From the NCBI RefSeq assembly GCF_023856365.1, contig NW_026042842.1, forward strand, positions 1 to 64,000: a DNA stretch of 64,000 bases, read 5' to 3'. Within the stretch, counting starts at the first letter, position 1. Every line of letters begins with the position of its first letter. Of the stretch, positions 1 to 10,025 are shown in pieces. The DNA comes from Brienomyrus brachyistius (lineage: Eukaryota; Chordata; Actinopteri; Osteoglossiformes; Mormyridae). A program made the position numbers and the translations under genes. The notes beneath the pieces are model-generated. The model saw only the letters and a list, made by a program, of their open reading frames with translations, searched no databases and had not been told where the DNA came from.

Positions 1-840
1 AAGGTGATGAGTCTGCCTACAGACTGGAAGTCGTACAGCTGACCATCCAGTTCTGAACTCACATTATCCCAAATGTCCACATGCTTAGACTCCTCTCATC
101 ATCAGGGAGGAGCGTCCCTTGGCACTGTAGAGTAGATGGATGAGAGCAGGCTGATAACAAGGCTGTCATCAATTTTATGTGACACCTCTCACCCCCCCAG
201 CAGACTATGGAGGCCCGTAAGGGCAGCTCCTTCAGTAAGAGACTCAGACACCCGGCGTGTGACAGAACGGTACCGCAGGTCATTGGGCCCCACAGCAGTC
301 AGGCTTTATAATCTGCACTCTGCTCATTGAACTTTTCCCCTGTTCACTGTCTTCTGATACAGTTTCTATCTGCTGCTGATCTGCAATATTGTTCCTCCTT
401 ATTCACTGATGTGCAGTGTTGCATTGAGCCAGTGCATTATGCCCTGTGTGGCAGCTTCCTTTGGGAGGCTAATATCTGGCACATGAGCAATAATGTTACA
501 TGCAATAGGATTGTGTATAAGTTAAGGATTGTGTATAAGTTAATTTTAATATTCCTATAATATTCCTCTGTATGTAATATATTCTTATTTTTTGTTTCTA
601 TTATTACCCTATATTTATATATACATCCATTTATTTTACATTCATAATGATGTTGTTTGTTGTTTTGTGCCCCACTGCTCTTGTAACAAGCCTCAGTCTT
701 GACTCTCCCTTTTAAGGTCTTGGCCTTAAATCACACTCGATATAGGTGGTGTCGTCCCCATCACCCTGACCAGGATACATGCTGTAAGATTAATGGATGG
801 TGTTTATCTGTGTGATGAAAAAGAATGTGAATAAAACAAA
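1..840 (+). repeat. 3' end of a LINE (L2/Rex1-like), degraded
   Basis: Up to about 330, broken reading frames on the plus strand resemble the C-terminal end of fish L2/Rex1-type reverse transcriptases: a run like ITRLSSILCDTSHP followed, in another frame, by a Cys/Arg-rich stretch and an RLYN-like ending. AT-rich 3' UTR-like sequence follows with AATAAA near 831. Frames are shifted, so it is a dead fragment. Family assignment is from general resemblance only. Confidence 0.5.
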
Positions 841-1267
841 AATGTACCATTATAAATGGGAGCCCTAGGATGTGTGGTGGTTAGAGATGTGGACTGATGA
901 GAATTTTGCTTTTCTAAAGTTCTGTTGTGAAAACTGTACATTCCGTTCCATGTACAGTAGTGATATGTAGCAATCATGTGCTCCAGTCAAATGTCCAGCT
1001 GCATGAATAATAATGGTGGCTTGTTTGGATAAAATAACTTAGGCTGAATACTTGAAAGCGTGACCTGGGTGAGGTAGAGAGGAAACAGGGTCTTACAAGA
1101 AGCAGATATTGTTCTGTCTGTGTGGTTTTTACTCTTTGCAAAGTGAGTCCAGCACAGTGCAGTCAGTGGGTCAGTCTTCCTGAGCTGCATCTAACCAGTG
1201 GAAACATCTGCAGCACTGCAGAGAAGCACTCAGCAGACAAACAAACCCAAACAGCTTACAGCTGTAT

Positions 1268-1440
1268 GTCACTTTTGGACAGAGGTGGACAAAGTACACA
1301 ACTTCACTACTTGAGTTAAGTATAGATACTCCTCGTCAAATAATACTCAAAGTTTTTCAGTTAATTTTTTACTTCAGTTAAAGTACTGGAGTATTTGCAT
1401 CTAAAAATACTTAAGTATTCAAAAGTACATTATGTTTTAA
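1268..1440. mobile_element. Non-autonomous DNA transposon (MITE-like) fragment
   Basis: The stretch starting gaggtggacaaagtac and running through repeated 'acttgagtaaagtac'-like words is a common interspersed sequence in fish, usually assigned to hAT-type non-autonomous elements. I see no clear second terminus or target duplication here, so the boundary is approximate. Confidence 0.35.
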
Positions 1441-1661
1441 ATGCAAGACATTTTTCAGAACCTAATGACTCCTGAACACCCCACTGAATACACTGACTGG
1501 CTTGTACATCTTGTAGAATAAAAAGCTTGTGGAATATGATACAATGACTATAGAAACACAACTGACATAACAAAAGTACAGCCATTGTCATTTTCATCTT
1601 ATTTAACACCCCCCACCCCACTCACACAAAAGAGCATGGTAGTGTTCTTACAGAGCCGTAG

Positions 1662-1775
1662 CAGTGTGTGTGTGTGCATGTGTGCATGTGTGTTTGTGTG
1701 TGTGTGTGTCTATGTGTGTGTGTGTTTGTGTGTCTGTGTATGTTTGTGTGTGTGTCTATGTGTGTGTATGTTTGT
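1662..1775. repeat. (TG)n microsatellite, interrupted
   Basis: Long impure TG/GT tract with TA, TT and TC interruptions. It creates Cys/Val-rich spurious reading frames on both strands. A short TATACAGGTACA-type repeat follows at about 1853-1890. Confidence 0.9.
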
Positions 1776-1779
1776 GAGC

Positions 1780-2358
1780 CAAGTAACAAGACAGGGAGCA
1801 AGAAACAAAACTCCTCTTTCTTAATTATCCACATCGTTATTAACGACACAGGTATATATACAGGTACATATACAGGTACATGTATATACTCAAAAATACA
1901 TCCAGAACACACAATTAAATGAAAAACGTAATTTAAGAACACTTGAAATTTTCATTCAGTTTCTTTCATCTGTTTAATATAATCGATCAGTCCCTGTGCG
2001 TTTGCCCCAAACCATTCAGCATGGTACACAAGGGAGACAAGTAAGCATGTGTGACATCAAAGAACTGATTGCAGCAACTCAGCCTTTCCACAACATTAAA
2101 GCCGCTTATTCCCCCCCATGCCATGAAGAAATAATCTCTGTGGCTCCCCTCTCCCCCTCCCTCAGCCCCCAGTCTGGCTTGAACATTTGCACTTCCAGTA
2201 AAAATGCGCCCCAAACACACTGACACCAAACTCAGCACCGGTACTCCGTAAAATCCCGTGATTCAGTCTCAGAAGCACTGGCTCCCCTGCCCTCCTCTGA
2301 ACATTATTAAAGCTACACCCTGAACACTCTGTGTGACTGACATGAATGAGAAGCATCT
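1780..2358. other. No gene recognised; probable 3' flank of the NITR-like gene
   Basis: No convincing coding sequence. It lies directly 3' of the minus-strand tail exon that ends at 2359 and probably contains that gene's 3' UTR. An AATAAA overlaps the stop codon region at 2357-2362 on the minus strand, too close to be the only polyadenylation signal. Confidence 0.4.
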
Positions 2359-2484
2359 TTATTCATAATCTCTGTAGCGGAGGTCAGAATACAGAGTGTC
2401 ATTATTCCCGTCTTTCTTCTGTCTCCTGGGTTTTGGCTTCTTAAGGTTCAGGGCAGCGTAATTCAGTGTGTCCTCGTCATGGCA
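2359..2484 (-). CDS. NITR-like last exon: cytoplasmic tail with ITIM and ITSM-like motifs
   Basis: Acceptor CTCCACAG, then 41 codons and TAA at 2361-2359. LNYAAL fits the ITIM consensus (I/V/L/S)xYxx(L/V). TLYSDL fits TxYxx(V/I/L), an ITSM-like motif. Such motifs recruit SH2-domain phosphatases in known inhibitory receptors; recruitment here is inferred. The open frame is phase 0 at the acceptor. Confidence 0.75.
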   Translation of the reverse strand, partial: CHDEDTLNYAALNLKKPKPRRQKKDGNNDTLYSDLRYRDYE

Positions 2485-5400
2485 CTGTGGAGACAAAGAT
2501 GGCAGAATTGGATGGATCAAATCGGTTTGCTATTACCTATTTTCACAAATAGCACTTAAAATGCTGATCCCAGGATGGAAATCAGTCTGAGGTTCATTTG
2601 TTTTACTGACGATTTGTAATTTGAAATATTTATTACATACTTGCTTGCGTGACCATTCCACTTTTGATATATCACTGTTCTTTTCATCTGTTTAAAATAT
2701 ATAACACATCAATATATTATTTAATTTCGCACGGTATCATACCGTGGTCAGATAACATTCCGAATTTTCAAGCAATCAACATCCTTTTTGTCTCAAAAAT
2801 GAAAGTAAAAATGACTTCTGTCAATTTAAGTGTGCATGTTTGGATACGTGTCATTTGTTCTCATATATCATATATAATAAAATTGCTATAAAGGAGATCT
2901 TGGTAATAAAAGTTATTGATATGCAACTTATTGCAACATGTATATTTCAATAGATTTTGCAAAATATGAAAGATATAATACAAAAATGTAAATCTTACAG
3001 TACAAAAAGGTTTATATAAATAAGGTGAGATTTAATAATGGATTTTAAAACTGTATTACCTGCAAGAGTGGTTTTAATATGAAAATGTTATCTATCATAA
3101 AACAATTTTATATTTCTATAATTTGTTAAAATCTACATTTTGTCCTTCTGAGTGCATAAAGCCGGGCAGCGTACCTGCACAGTGTGTACAGGTCAGTTTA
3201 CATCTTATACAAATGAGAGCAACGTTCAGAATAATGCTGCAAGATAAAACTATCAGCAAGCCAGAGTGAAGAGGATCCAGCAGCTTCTGAAAGCCTGTAA
3301 CAAAGAGATAGATTTCAGCATAATGATATAGAGACACATTTCCCATTTGCTTACATTACATTAGTTAAAGATCAAATCGATAACACATTACAGCAGTTGT
3401 TTTGTAAATAGTCCATTTTTAACATGAACTTCTAGTATTTTGCATTTTAACAATTTATATTAATATTTGAAATAATTATTAAATTAGGCTCCGGACCCCC
3501 CGCGACCCAATAGGATAAGCGGTTTGGAAAATGGATGGATGGATGGATATTAATATTTGAAATAATTATTAAATTAGGCTCCGGACCCCCCGCGACCCAA
3601 TAGGATAAGCGGTTTGGAAAATGGATGGATGGATGGATAATTATTAAATTAACATCTGTGTAATTTAATTTAAGCACTTAAATTAGAAAATTCATTACAT
3701 TAAAAAAAGAAATAAATGTCTTAATAGCAGAATAAGCTAAATAAAACTTTGAAGCAGATATACTCTCCACACTGGGTGCTACCATCTATATCCAGCTGTG
3801 TGCCGTTCCCAAACAGCATCTCCCCACACTGGGTGTTACCATCTATATCCAGCTATGTGCCGTTCCCAAACAGCATCTCCCCACACATGGCCACAGCGCA
3901 GTAGTAAGTCCCAGCATCGGAGAGGCTGAGGTTCCCCTTGGGGAGGCTGTAGACGCAGCTCCGTGTAGGAGATCCAGCCTCAGGGCTCTTCTCACACTCA
4001 TCACTGCTGTTTCCATGGCTGTAAATGACTCCAGGAAGGGATTCTCCTGATCCATGTCTGAACCAGTAAACACTGTGTTCTCCTGCACAGCTCCCAGTCT
4101 CTATCGTACACTGCAGGCTCACAGAGTCTCCTGGCTGCAATGTGTCAGACACAGGCTGCTGTACCACAGTCCTGCTGTTGGAGTCTTTACCTGAAAAGCA
4201 AAATAGTCATGATGACAGCCCTTTGAGAATAACAATGGAAAATACAGATCCTCAAAAATTGTTCTTACAGATTTTTGGGAACTGAATCGATGTTCTTCTA
4301 GCCATCCAAGAAATCAGTAACTTCTTGGAGAACAGCTGACATTCTTCTCTCTTTTTATTGTATTACTGCTTATTAGTATATATCAGGTAACACTATACAT
4401 TAACTGCACCTACATAATACCTAAATAAAAATTATATGATAATAACAAACATTATAATCATATAATGTCTTGTATTAATGTATGAAGGTAGATGAATATA
4501 ATTAATTTCAATTCAAAGAAATGAAGTGTGTAAAGTGTACTTTATATTTTCATGATTTTCGTGACTTTACATTTGGTTTATGTTGCCCCTTTTCCACAGG
4601 AAGGTATTTATTGTTTTTGCATATTTAGCTCTTGATGTGTTTTGGTATTTTTGAGCATTTTGCTGTAGTACCTGCATAATTTAATTCAAGAGCCGAAGAG
4701 CTGTTTGCCCATTACTAGTTTGTCTATCTTTTAACATTAAAGAAAAAGTATACATAGTAAAAGGAATTACTTGGTTTCGTAGTTCCTCCTATTTATTTTC
4801 TTATGCACACAAAAGTAAGTTTTTCCGTTCAACCATAGCACTACAGCGAAAAGCAAAACGTCATGGCAAATACAATTATGCTTTATTCCAATACACATTG
4901 CTAATTTTTCATTATTATTACATTTATTCAGCATAATATCTTCAAAGGTTTCATGATTTAATTTGCAATCTTCTGGCCTGAAATCTTTTCCTGCTACACT
5001 GAAGACTCTCTCAGCGTGTGCAGAGAAAGCTGCAGCCAAAGGGTTGGCATCCTCTGATAAACATGGTTGGTTCAGGTATCGGTGACATTATGTGAACCTT
5101 TCATGGCAGGAATAGGGACTAGTTTGACTTTTGATGCAGGAAAAGTGTTTGGGACGTTTCTTAGGTTAGAAACTGCCGTCACTGCAGCCAACACTGACTT
5201 TTAAGGAGAGACACTCAGCTCTTCCTATGAGCAGATCCACCATGGTGCACAAAATGACAGTATAATTATTATTTTAGGTGACACTTCAAATGTTGCATTA
5301 TTTCATTCTTTACAAAACGACATTTTTATAACAATGATGTATAACAATGTTAATGTGTTTATGTATAATTCATATTTAAATTAAAGTTCATATTTTAGTT

Positions 5401-5887
5401 AAAAGCTACACCTACAGTACGTATATGAACTTGAATTTGAATCCAAACCCTTTTTCGTTCTTCTTCTTTAAATTCAAATATAAATTTCAATGCCACAACC
5501 TGTTTTCAACCACAATTCAAATGTAATTCAGATTAACAAAATGAACTGAAATTCAAGTTCATATATGTATTCAAAATCCTGAATTTTAGGATACGTATTT
5601 GAGAATTTCATTCTCAAATCAGTTCTGAATGGTGCACATCCCTAGTTCATATGTTAAATCATGCATTTTTTTTTTCAGAGTGAATACACACTGACTGCTC
5701 AGATAAATAACGTCAAAAATAATTTTCTTTTGTTGCTTAAGATTTTTGCACAGTCCTATACTGTATATAACAACTCAAACATTTTTTTATGTTATTTGTT
5801 TTAAAGAGGCTGCAATGTGTAACATTAACATCTGTATAAAGAGAAGGTTAGGCTTTTGGCTGACAGCAAGCAAAATGCAACAAATTG

Positions 5888-5922
<35 letters not shown>

Positions 5923-6642
5923 ATGATTTTTGTTTGATGTTTAGAAAAACATTTATGGAACAAAGCAGACAATAAGGTATCTTTGCTAATTTTATATTGA
6001 CAAACAACTAAACTGTCAAAATTATTTTGCAGGGAATAATCTTACTGACATTATAATAAAGCAAATATGAAAATAGTTGGAATCTCATTTACCTGTGATT
6101 ATGACAAAGGTTCCATTCCCGAAGGTGACCTCATGAAGAAACACAGCAGCACAATAATACACTGCAGAATCTGACGGCTCCACGTTAGAAATAGTGAGGT
6201 TAAAACTCCCCTCTGCATTCAGTAAGGAGTAACGTTTTATGCTTTTATATTCCTTGTAAAATTCACCAGGTACGTAGAGAAGTGCTTTCGCCATGGGCTG
6301 GGGCTTCCGACCAACAGCTTGCTTAAACAAAGTAACAAAAGTTGTTTCTCCTTGACAGAAGCATGTCAGGGTCACACTGTCTCCAAGCTGAACCCTCATC
6401 AGGTGACTGGGCTGAACAACATCTGTAGTCAGTGCAGTGTCTGCAAAAACAGAAAAACAAAAAAAATCATAATCAAATAAGACATATAATAGTAATCTAA
6501 ATAACTATTAACTATGATGCAGATTAAATGGCCAAATTCCACTGATCACATCATACAGATAAATGAAAATATTAAAATCCCAAAATAATTTATATTATAG
6601 GGCCTTACTAATGAAAATGAGAAGACCAAAGAGTCTGAACAT
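2359..6642 (-). CDS. Novel immune-type receptor (NITR)-like gene, possibly a pseudogene
   Basis: A type I membrane receptor of the NITR family, fish leukocyte receptors viewed as functional analogues of mammalian NK receptors. Exons on the minus strand are: signal peptide 6609-6642, V domain 6093-6440, I-type Ig domain 3840-4190, transmembrane 3175-3294, and cytoplasmic tail 2359-2484. The first four join in phase 1 with GT..AG borders. Both Ig domains end in a J-like FGNGT motif, a hallmark of NITRs. The tail holds LNYAAL (ITIM) and TLYSDL (ITSM-like), suggesting inhibitory signalling. Two problems exist: the I exon has an in-frame TAG at 3853-3855, and the transmembrane exon ends in phase 1 while the tail exon reads in phase 0, so a small linking exon is unseen or lost. 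CD300-like or DICP receptors are less likely because of the J motifs. Confidence 0.8.
2485..3174. other. Intron of the NITR-like gene, no exon found
   Basis: AT-rich with no recognisable coding block. A short linking exon that would correct the phase (length 2 mod 3) should lie here if the gene is intact; I could not identify one. Confidence 0.4.
3175..3294 (-). CDS. NITR-like exon 4: transmembrane segment
   Basis: A 120-bp exon with acceptor TTGTTACAG and donor GTACGC, phase 1 at both ends. It encodes a hydrophobic run (SGLLIVLSCSIILNVALICI) followed by RCK and other basic/cysteine residues, consistent with a single membrane span and start of the cytoplasmic side. No charged residue is visible inside the span, so partnering with an activating adaptor is not suggested. 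Confidence 0.7.
3462..3640 (+). repeat. Two tandem copies of a SINE tail with (GGAT)n
   Basis: A block with 'aggctccggacccccc...aataggataagcggtttgg' and a GGAT tail occurs twice, at about 3462-3550 and 3550-3640, including the same AT-rich leader. It is the 3' end of the tRNA-type SINE found complete at 18377 and 28051. The unit was duplicated locally inside an intron of the NITR-like gene. Confidence 0.8.
3764..3877. repeat. 57-bp tandem duplication of the NITR J-like/donor region
   Basis: Two copies of a 57-bp unit (about 3764-3820 and 3821-3877) cover the CGEMLFGNGT-LDIDG coding end and the splice donor. The period is a multiple of three. The copies differ at a few bases, including the TAG/CAG difference and the donor (GTAACA in one, GTAGCA in the other). 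This gives two possible exon ends. Confidence 0.85.
3840..4190 (-). CDS. NITR-like exon 3: I-type Ig domain with premature stop
   Basis: Contains DSVSLQC, VYWFRHGSGES, SDECEKS, SCVYSLPK, DAGTYYCAV and CGEMLFGNGT. The extra cysteines are typical of the NITR membrane-proximal I domain. After FGNGT the codon expected to be CAG is TAG (3855-3853), which would end the protein before the transmembrane exon. The adjacent tandem copy keeps CAG. The exon probably ends at 3840 before GTAACA. Translation to the stop would give a two-domain protein without an anchor. Confidence 0.8.
4760..5650 (-). mobile_element. hAT transposon remnant in the V/I intron
   Basis: On the minus strand at 5039-4860 the reading HAERVFSVAGK followed by ETFEDIMLNKC matches the C-terminal dimerisation region of hAT transposases. 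About 600 bp upstream, a terminus-like TAGGGATGTGCACCATTC (minus strand, about 5645-5628) resembles a hAT inverted-repeat end. The rest of the transposase is not visible, so it is internally deleted. It sits within the intron between the two Ig exons. Confidence 0.6.
5888..5923. repeat. (AAT)n microsatellite
   Basis: About 12 tandem AAT/ATA units. Generates poly-Tyr and poly-Ile spurious frames. Confidence 0.95.
6093..6440 (-). CDS. NITR-like exon 2: V-type immunoglobulin domain
   Basis: The domain shows the first core cysteine in DSVTLTCFC, a KQAVGRKPQ stretch typical of NITR strand C-C', and DSAVYYCAA with the second core cysteine. The J-like FGNGTFVIIT follows just before the GTAAATG donor. 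The usual strand-C tryptophan is replaced (TLFKQ instead of W-x-KQ). Acceptor is TTTTTGCAG; both ends are phase 1, as expected for a shuffled Ig exon. No stop codon or frameshift is seen. Confidence 0.82.
6609..6642 (-). CDS. NITR-like exon 1: start codon and signal peptide
   Basis: ATG at 6642-6640 opens MFRLFGLLIFI, a short hydrophobic leader, then a GTAAGG donor. The single leftover base (phase 1) joins the V exon in frame, giving N-T-A-L-T-T-D at the mature N-terminal side. The in-frame join is the reason for choosing this ATG. Confidence 0.72.
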
Positions 6643-7024
6643 TTTTGTGCTTCCACTGTTTAGAATAAACTGCTCTGCTGCTAAGTGAGAGATCATGGTC
6701 GTGGTCGGGATGAAAGGGCAGGAAACAGAGAGGAAACAGAGAGACACACATCAGGCTGATCTGATTGGCTGTTCACATGGGAACTTAAGTAACAGTGAAA
6801 AAGCATTTTAATGTGCACTTACATGACGTTTATTAATTTACTCCTTAACATCCAGTTAAAATGAGAACAATTAGATAAACAGGAGCAGATACTGAGCATA
6901 TAAAGTTCTTTGTACAGAGTGCTGAGATACTGTGGGAGAGCATTTGCTAATCATCTCTCTCAGACAAGCTCAGCACAGTATGAGTCTGTTATCTATCTGA
7001 TATTAGACAGTCTCTCATACAGTA

Positions 7025-7270
7025 ATAATAATTGATACTTTATTGGTCCCTGTGGAGAAATTGTCTTAACTTCTCTCTCAACTTGCTCTCTTTTTTTTAG
7101 AGTAAACAGAGTAAGTTGTCTGCGAAGGGCAGCCACCCATAGTGATGCCCAGTGAGCTGGGGGTTAAGGGCCTCGCTCAAGGACGCAGAGATGTGCTGTG
7201 GCTGGGTTTGAACCAGCGACCATCTTATTACAAGCACACAGGCATTAGATCTTCTAATCACACTTAAAAG
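7025..7270. repeat. LINE 3'-UTR-like interspersed repeat
   Basis: Begins with 'gatactttattggtccctgtgg', a phrase shared by many fish LINE 3' UTRs (Rex1/L2-like), and continues with 'gggtttgaaccagcgacc'. No frame is open. Assignment is by recollection of common fish repeats. Confidence 0.4.
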
Positions 7271-7584
7271 GCAGATTAAATGTTCTTTCCACCATGCAAA
7301 CAGAATGTAAATTGTAGCTTTACTGCTTAGATTTACATTCACACATTTGCATTTAAAACAAGCATTTTAAGTGATGTACATGAGAGTAAATGGTGAATCA
7401 GTTTATTTGCCACTCTACACATTACATTGGCGCCCATTATAAGTAACTGTACAGTGACATTGCAGTTCCTCAGTTGCTTTGATGCATTTCTGGAATCACC
7501 CTTAACATCTGCAAAACTGTAAGTGCATTTCCCAAAACAATTCGTGCAAACAGCACCACACAGATGGACTGTCTACAAAAAAAG

Positions 7585-7770
7585 TCATAGAGGCCACCAG
7601 CAGCCCGAATACCACACCGTAAGGCCGTATGTTAGGATGCTCTCTATGGCAGAGCGGTAGGAGGCCACCAGCAGCCCGCATACCAGACCGTAAGGCAGCA
7701 TGTTAGGATGCTCTCTATGGCAGAGCAGTTGAAGGTCCCGATCAAGAAATCCGACAAGTTTCCCCAATAA
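7585..7770 (-). repeat. LINE reverse-transcriptase C-terminal scrap, tandemly duplicated
   Basis: The minus strand reads SAIESILTYGLTVWYSGC and, one unit upstream, SAIESILTCCLTVWYAGC. This is the conserved IES.LTY...WY motif after the palm in L2/Rex1 LINE reverse transcriptases. The unit of about 72 bp is present twice in tandem (about 7590-7660 and 7661-7733). A short dead fragment. Confidence 0.7.
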
Positions 7771-8007
7771 GCCAGTAACCCCGCTTCATAGAACAGGCCA
7801 CAGGACTGGTTTTGGTGAGATAGTCCGAGTAGTAGGTAGAAATCAGGATGGAGACTGAGTGTGGGTCTAACAGGTGAGCAGATGTAGGACAGAATGTAGA
7901 GCCCTCTGGTGGAGTGCCTGTGCATGACTGAATGTATGGTTTGGGTCTGATGGTCTGAATAGTTGGTAGAAATAGGCACCTTCCTACCTGATGTGGTAGG
8001 TCTAGAT

Positions 8008-8312
8008 AAGGGGTCACCAACATGGTGCCCCAAGGATGCCCCCAATGACCACATGAGTTGCCCGTGGACCTGTTCTATAAAATAGCACAACTCACCAGCG
8101 AACATCATCTAAAATTTAATTTTGTCCTGTTTCTAATCTATCACATTTGCATTTATATAGATTTGAAATTGAATATAAAAAAGCATTTAAAACATGTTTA
8201 TCATGCATGAAGTTTAGACATGTTTAGGAGGGCGTTTAAAACTGATATCAAACTTCGTATGGCTCAGTACCCGTGAAGTAGCTCTCCGTTTTAAAAAGGT
8301 TGGTGACCCCTG
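8008..8312. mobile_element. hAT MITE with perfect 8-bp target-site duplication
   Basis: A 305-bp element bounded by inverted ends AAGGGGTCACCAAC (8008-8021) and GTTGGTGACCCCTG (8299-8312). It is flanked by identical GTCTAGAT octamers at 8000-8007 and 8313-8320. The 8-bp duplication and the CAGGGGT-type end identify the hAT superfamily. There is no coding capacity. Confidence 0.9.
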
Positions 8313-9011
8313 GTCTAGATCTTGCAAGTTTGTTTGTACTGGCTGTGTGAACATACTGTAGCACTGTTAAGAATATGCAACACAGCCTGAGTTGGGGATC
8401 TGCTGTATGCATCAGTAATATAATGCTTTGTCCTTTTCTAGGCTGTTCATTAAGACATAAAGCCTGAAAGTTTTCTGAATGGCATTAATGAAATTGAGCA
8501 CTGCCCCCACCTGCTGGCCAATTTATTAAAACATTGAAATCGCTGTCTGCACAGGCTGACGTGTCATTTAAGTCTGATAATTTTCTATGAGTCAAACGGC
8601 AAGAAAATGACAAGAAGTTAAAAACATGGAGTTAGATGAAGGAGAAAAGATTACAAATTTGAAGATTATGAAATCAGGACATGTCAGCTAAGTCAGCCAA
8701 GGTGGGTCTTAAACATATGGACGGAAGTATGAGCGCTAAACTTAAACGGGTTCACTTGTAACCGCTGCCACCAAATTTCGTTAAATTGCTGGGGAGGTCC
8801 AGATACATGAGACAGGAATAGAAGGATTATTCTTTATTAATATACAGACGAGGGTTACAACCCTCCCTAGGGCAATAGAAGGGGATACCTGCCACGGGAC
8901 ATTCTAAAACGCTTAATGTGAAAATGCGTAACGCAACTTAATGTATTAAAACAGTCACCACAAATCACCAAATTTCTCGCGAATGTATCTGGCCATAAAG
9001 ACTTACCTGAC

Positions 9012-9136
9012 AAGAAATCAAAACCGAAATGCTAGGAATATGGACTTTAAGCCTTTTCTTTATGGGCGTCAATGGAGGGGAAAACGCTTGACGTAAGATG
9101 AAGTCCATATTCCTAGCATTTCGGTTTTGATTTCTT
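9012..9136. repeat. 36-bp perfect inverted repeat, 53-bp loop
   Basis: Arm 9012-9047 (begins aagaaatcaaaaccg) is the exact reverse complement of 9101-9136. The transcript could fold into a long hairpin. It lies inside the candidate LTR. Confidence 0.9.
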
Positions 9137-9265
9137 CCCTGGCATGGGTGACGGGTACACCACGTTCCCAAAGCCACGTTAGCCTCGAGCGAACTGCCCG
9201 GAGAAACCGCTCACACCAGCGCTGCAACCCGATCTCCTCCCCTTTTAAACACACATTTCTATGGC

Positions 9266-9459
9266 GTTAAATTAGTGCCAAAAGTCGTGCGCATAAAAAC
9301 AGAAAATCCATGCTCTCTACGCGCTCGCGATTGCACAGCACTCACTCACTCGCTCGCCGTTAAATTAGGGCCAAAAGTCGAACCACGCGCGTGCGTGTGC
9401 TCGAGTGCTGAAAACCCATCCCCTCTACGCGCTCGCGTCTGCACAGCACTCGCTCGCTC
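9266..9459. repeat. Tandem duplication, about 93-100 bp units
   Basis: Two diverged copies (9266-9358 and 9359-9459) begin gttaaattag and share 'gccaaaagtcg', 'ctctacgcgctcgcg' and 'tgcacagcactc'. They are CpG-rich compared with the surrounding sequence. Confidence 0.75.
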
Positions 9460-10025
9460 GAATTTCCCGCTTCGTCTTACCGTATATAAAAGAATGGGCC
9501 AATGTACGGTAAATTGCATTGTGAATAAAATTTCTTAATACAACATCACAAAGCCAATTTAATAAATTCAAATCCTGGGAAGAACGCTCCTCAGATATTA
9601 GTTCTCGGGTTAGTGTTAGCAGACTATAGGCGAAACCACCTTAAGTGCTATCTGTTAATGTTTATTAAATTAGCATTAAAATGGAGAGGTTTATAATATC
9701 TTTTGTCCTTGTAGCTGCTAAATACACTCATTATTAAAGCCATAAAGTTGTCTGCCTACTACATTGGAATCTCCACTGAGTAAGTGTTTTTGATGGATTT
9801 TATTTAACTTTATTATACTCTGGTCCTTAGATCTAATGTCATACTTCTTCACTTATATTGTTTGTGAAAAGGTTTACCACGGTCAAACAGAGCAGCCACT
9901 ACATCATCATACATGAACAAGCACCTCACAAAACAAAAACATTTCATTTTCATAATTAAAACTTTTGAATGGTAGGCCTAGTGTGTGGATCAGAGACAAG
10001 ATCTTGACACCTCATTAACTATAAT

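Larger units (their letters stand above)
8787..9545 (-). mobile_element. Candidate LTR (minus orientation)
   Basis: Read on the minus strand, the block could start TGTTGTATTAAG (near 9545) and end CCCCAGCA (8787), with AATAAAG at about 8838-8832 near its 3' end. It is followed by TTTGGTGGCAGCGG, which looks like a primer-binding site. No internal coding region follows and no target duplication was confirmed. A TATATAAAAG on the opposite strand (9483) speaks against a simple reading. Confidence 0.35.

Noticed and set aside
1585..1942. Cys/Val- and His/Thr-rich open frames on both strands
   Set aside because: They are translations of a TG microsatellite, with no start context or similarity.
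4767..5039. Open frame beginning MAAAFSAHAERVF as a possible host gene
   Set aside because: The sequence is the C-terminal dimerisation region of a hAT transposase inside a NITR intron.
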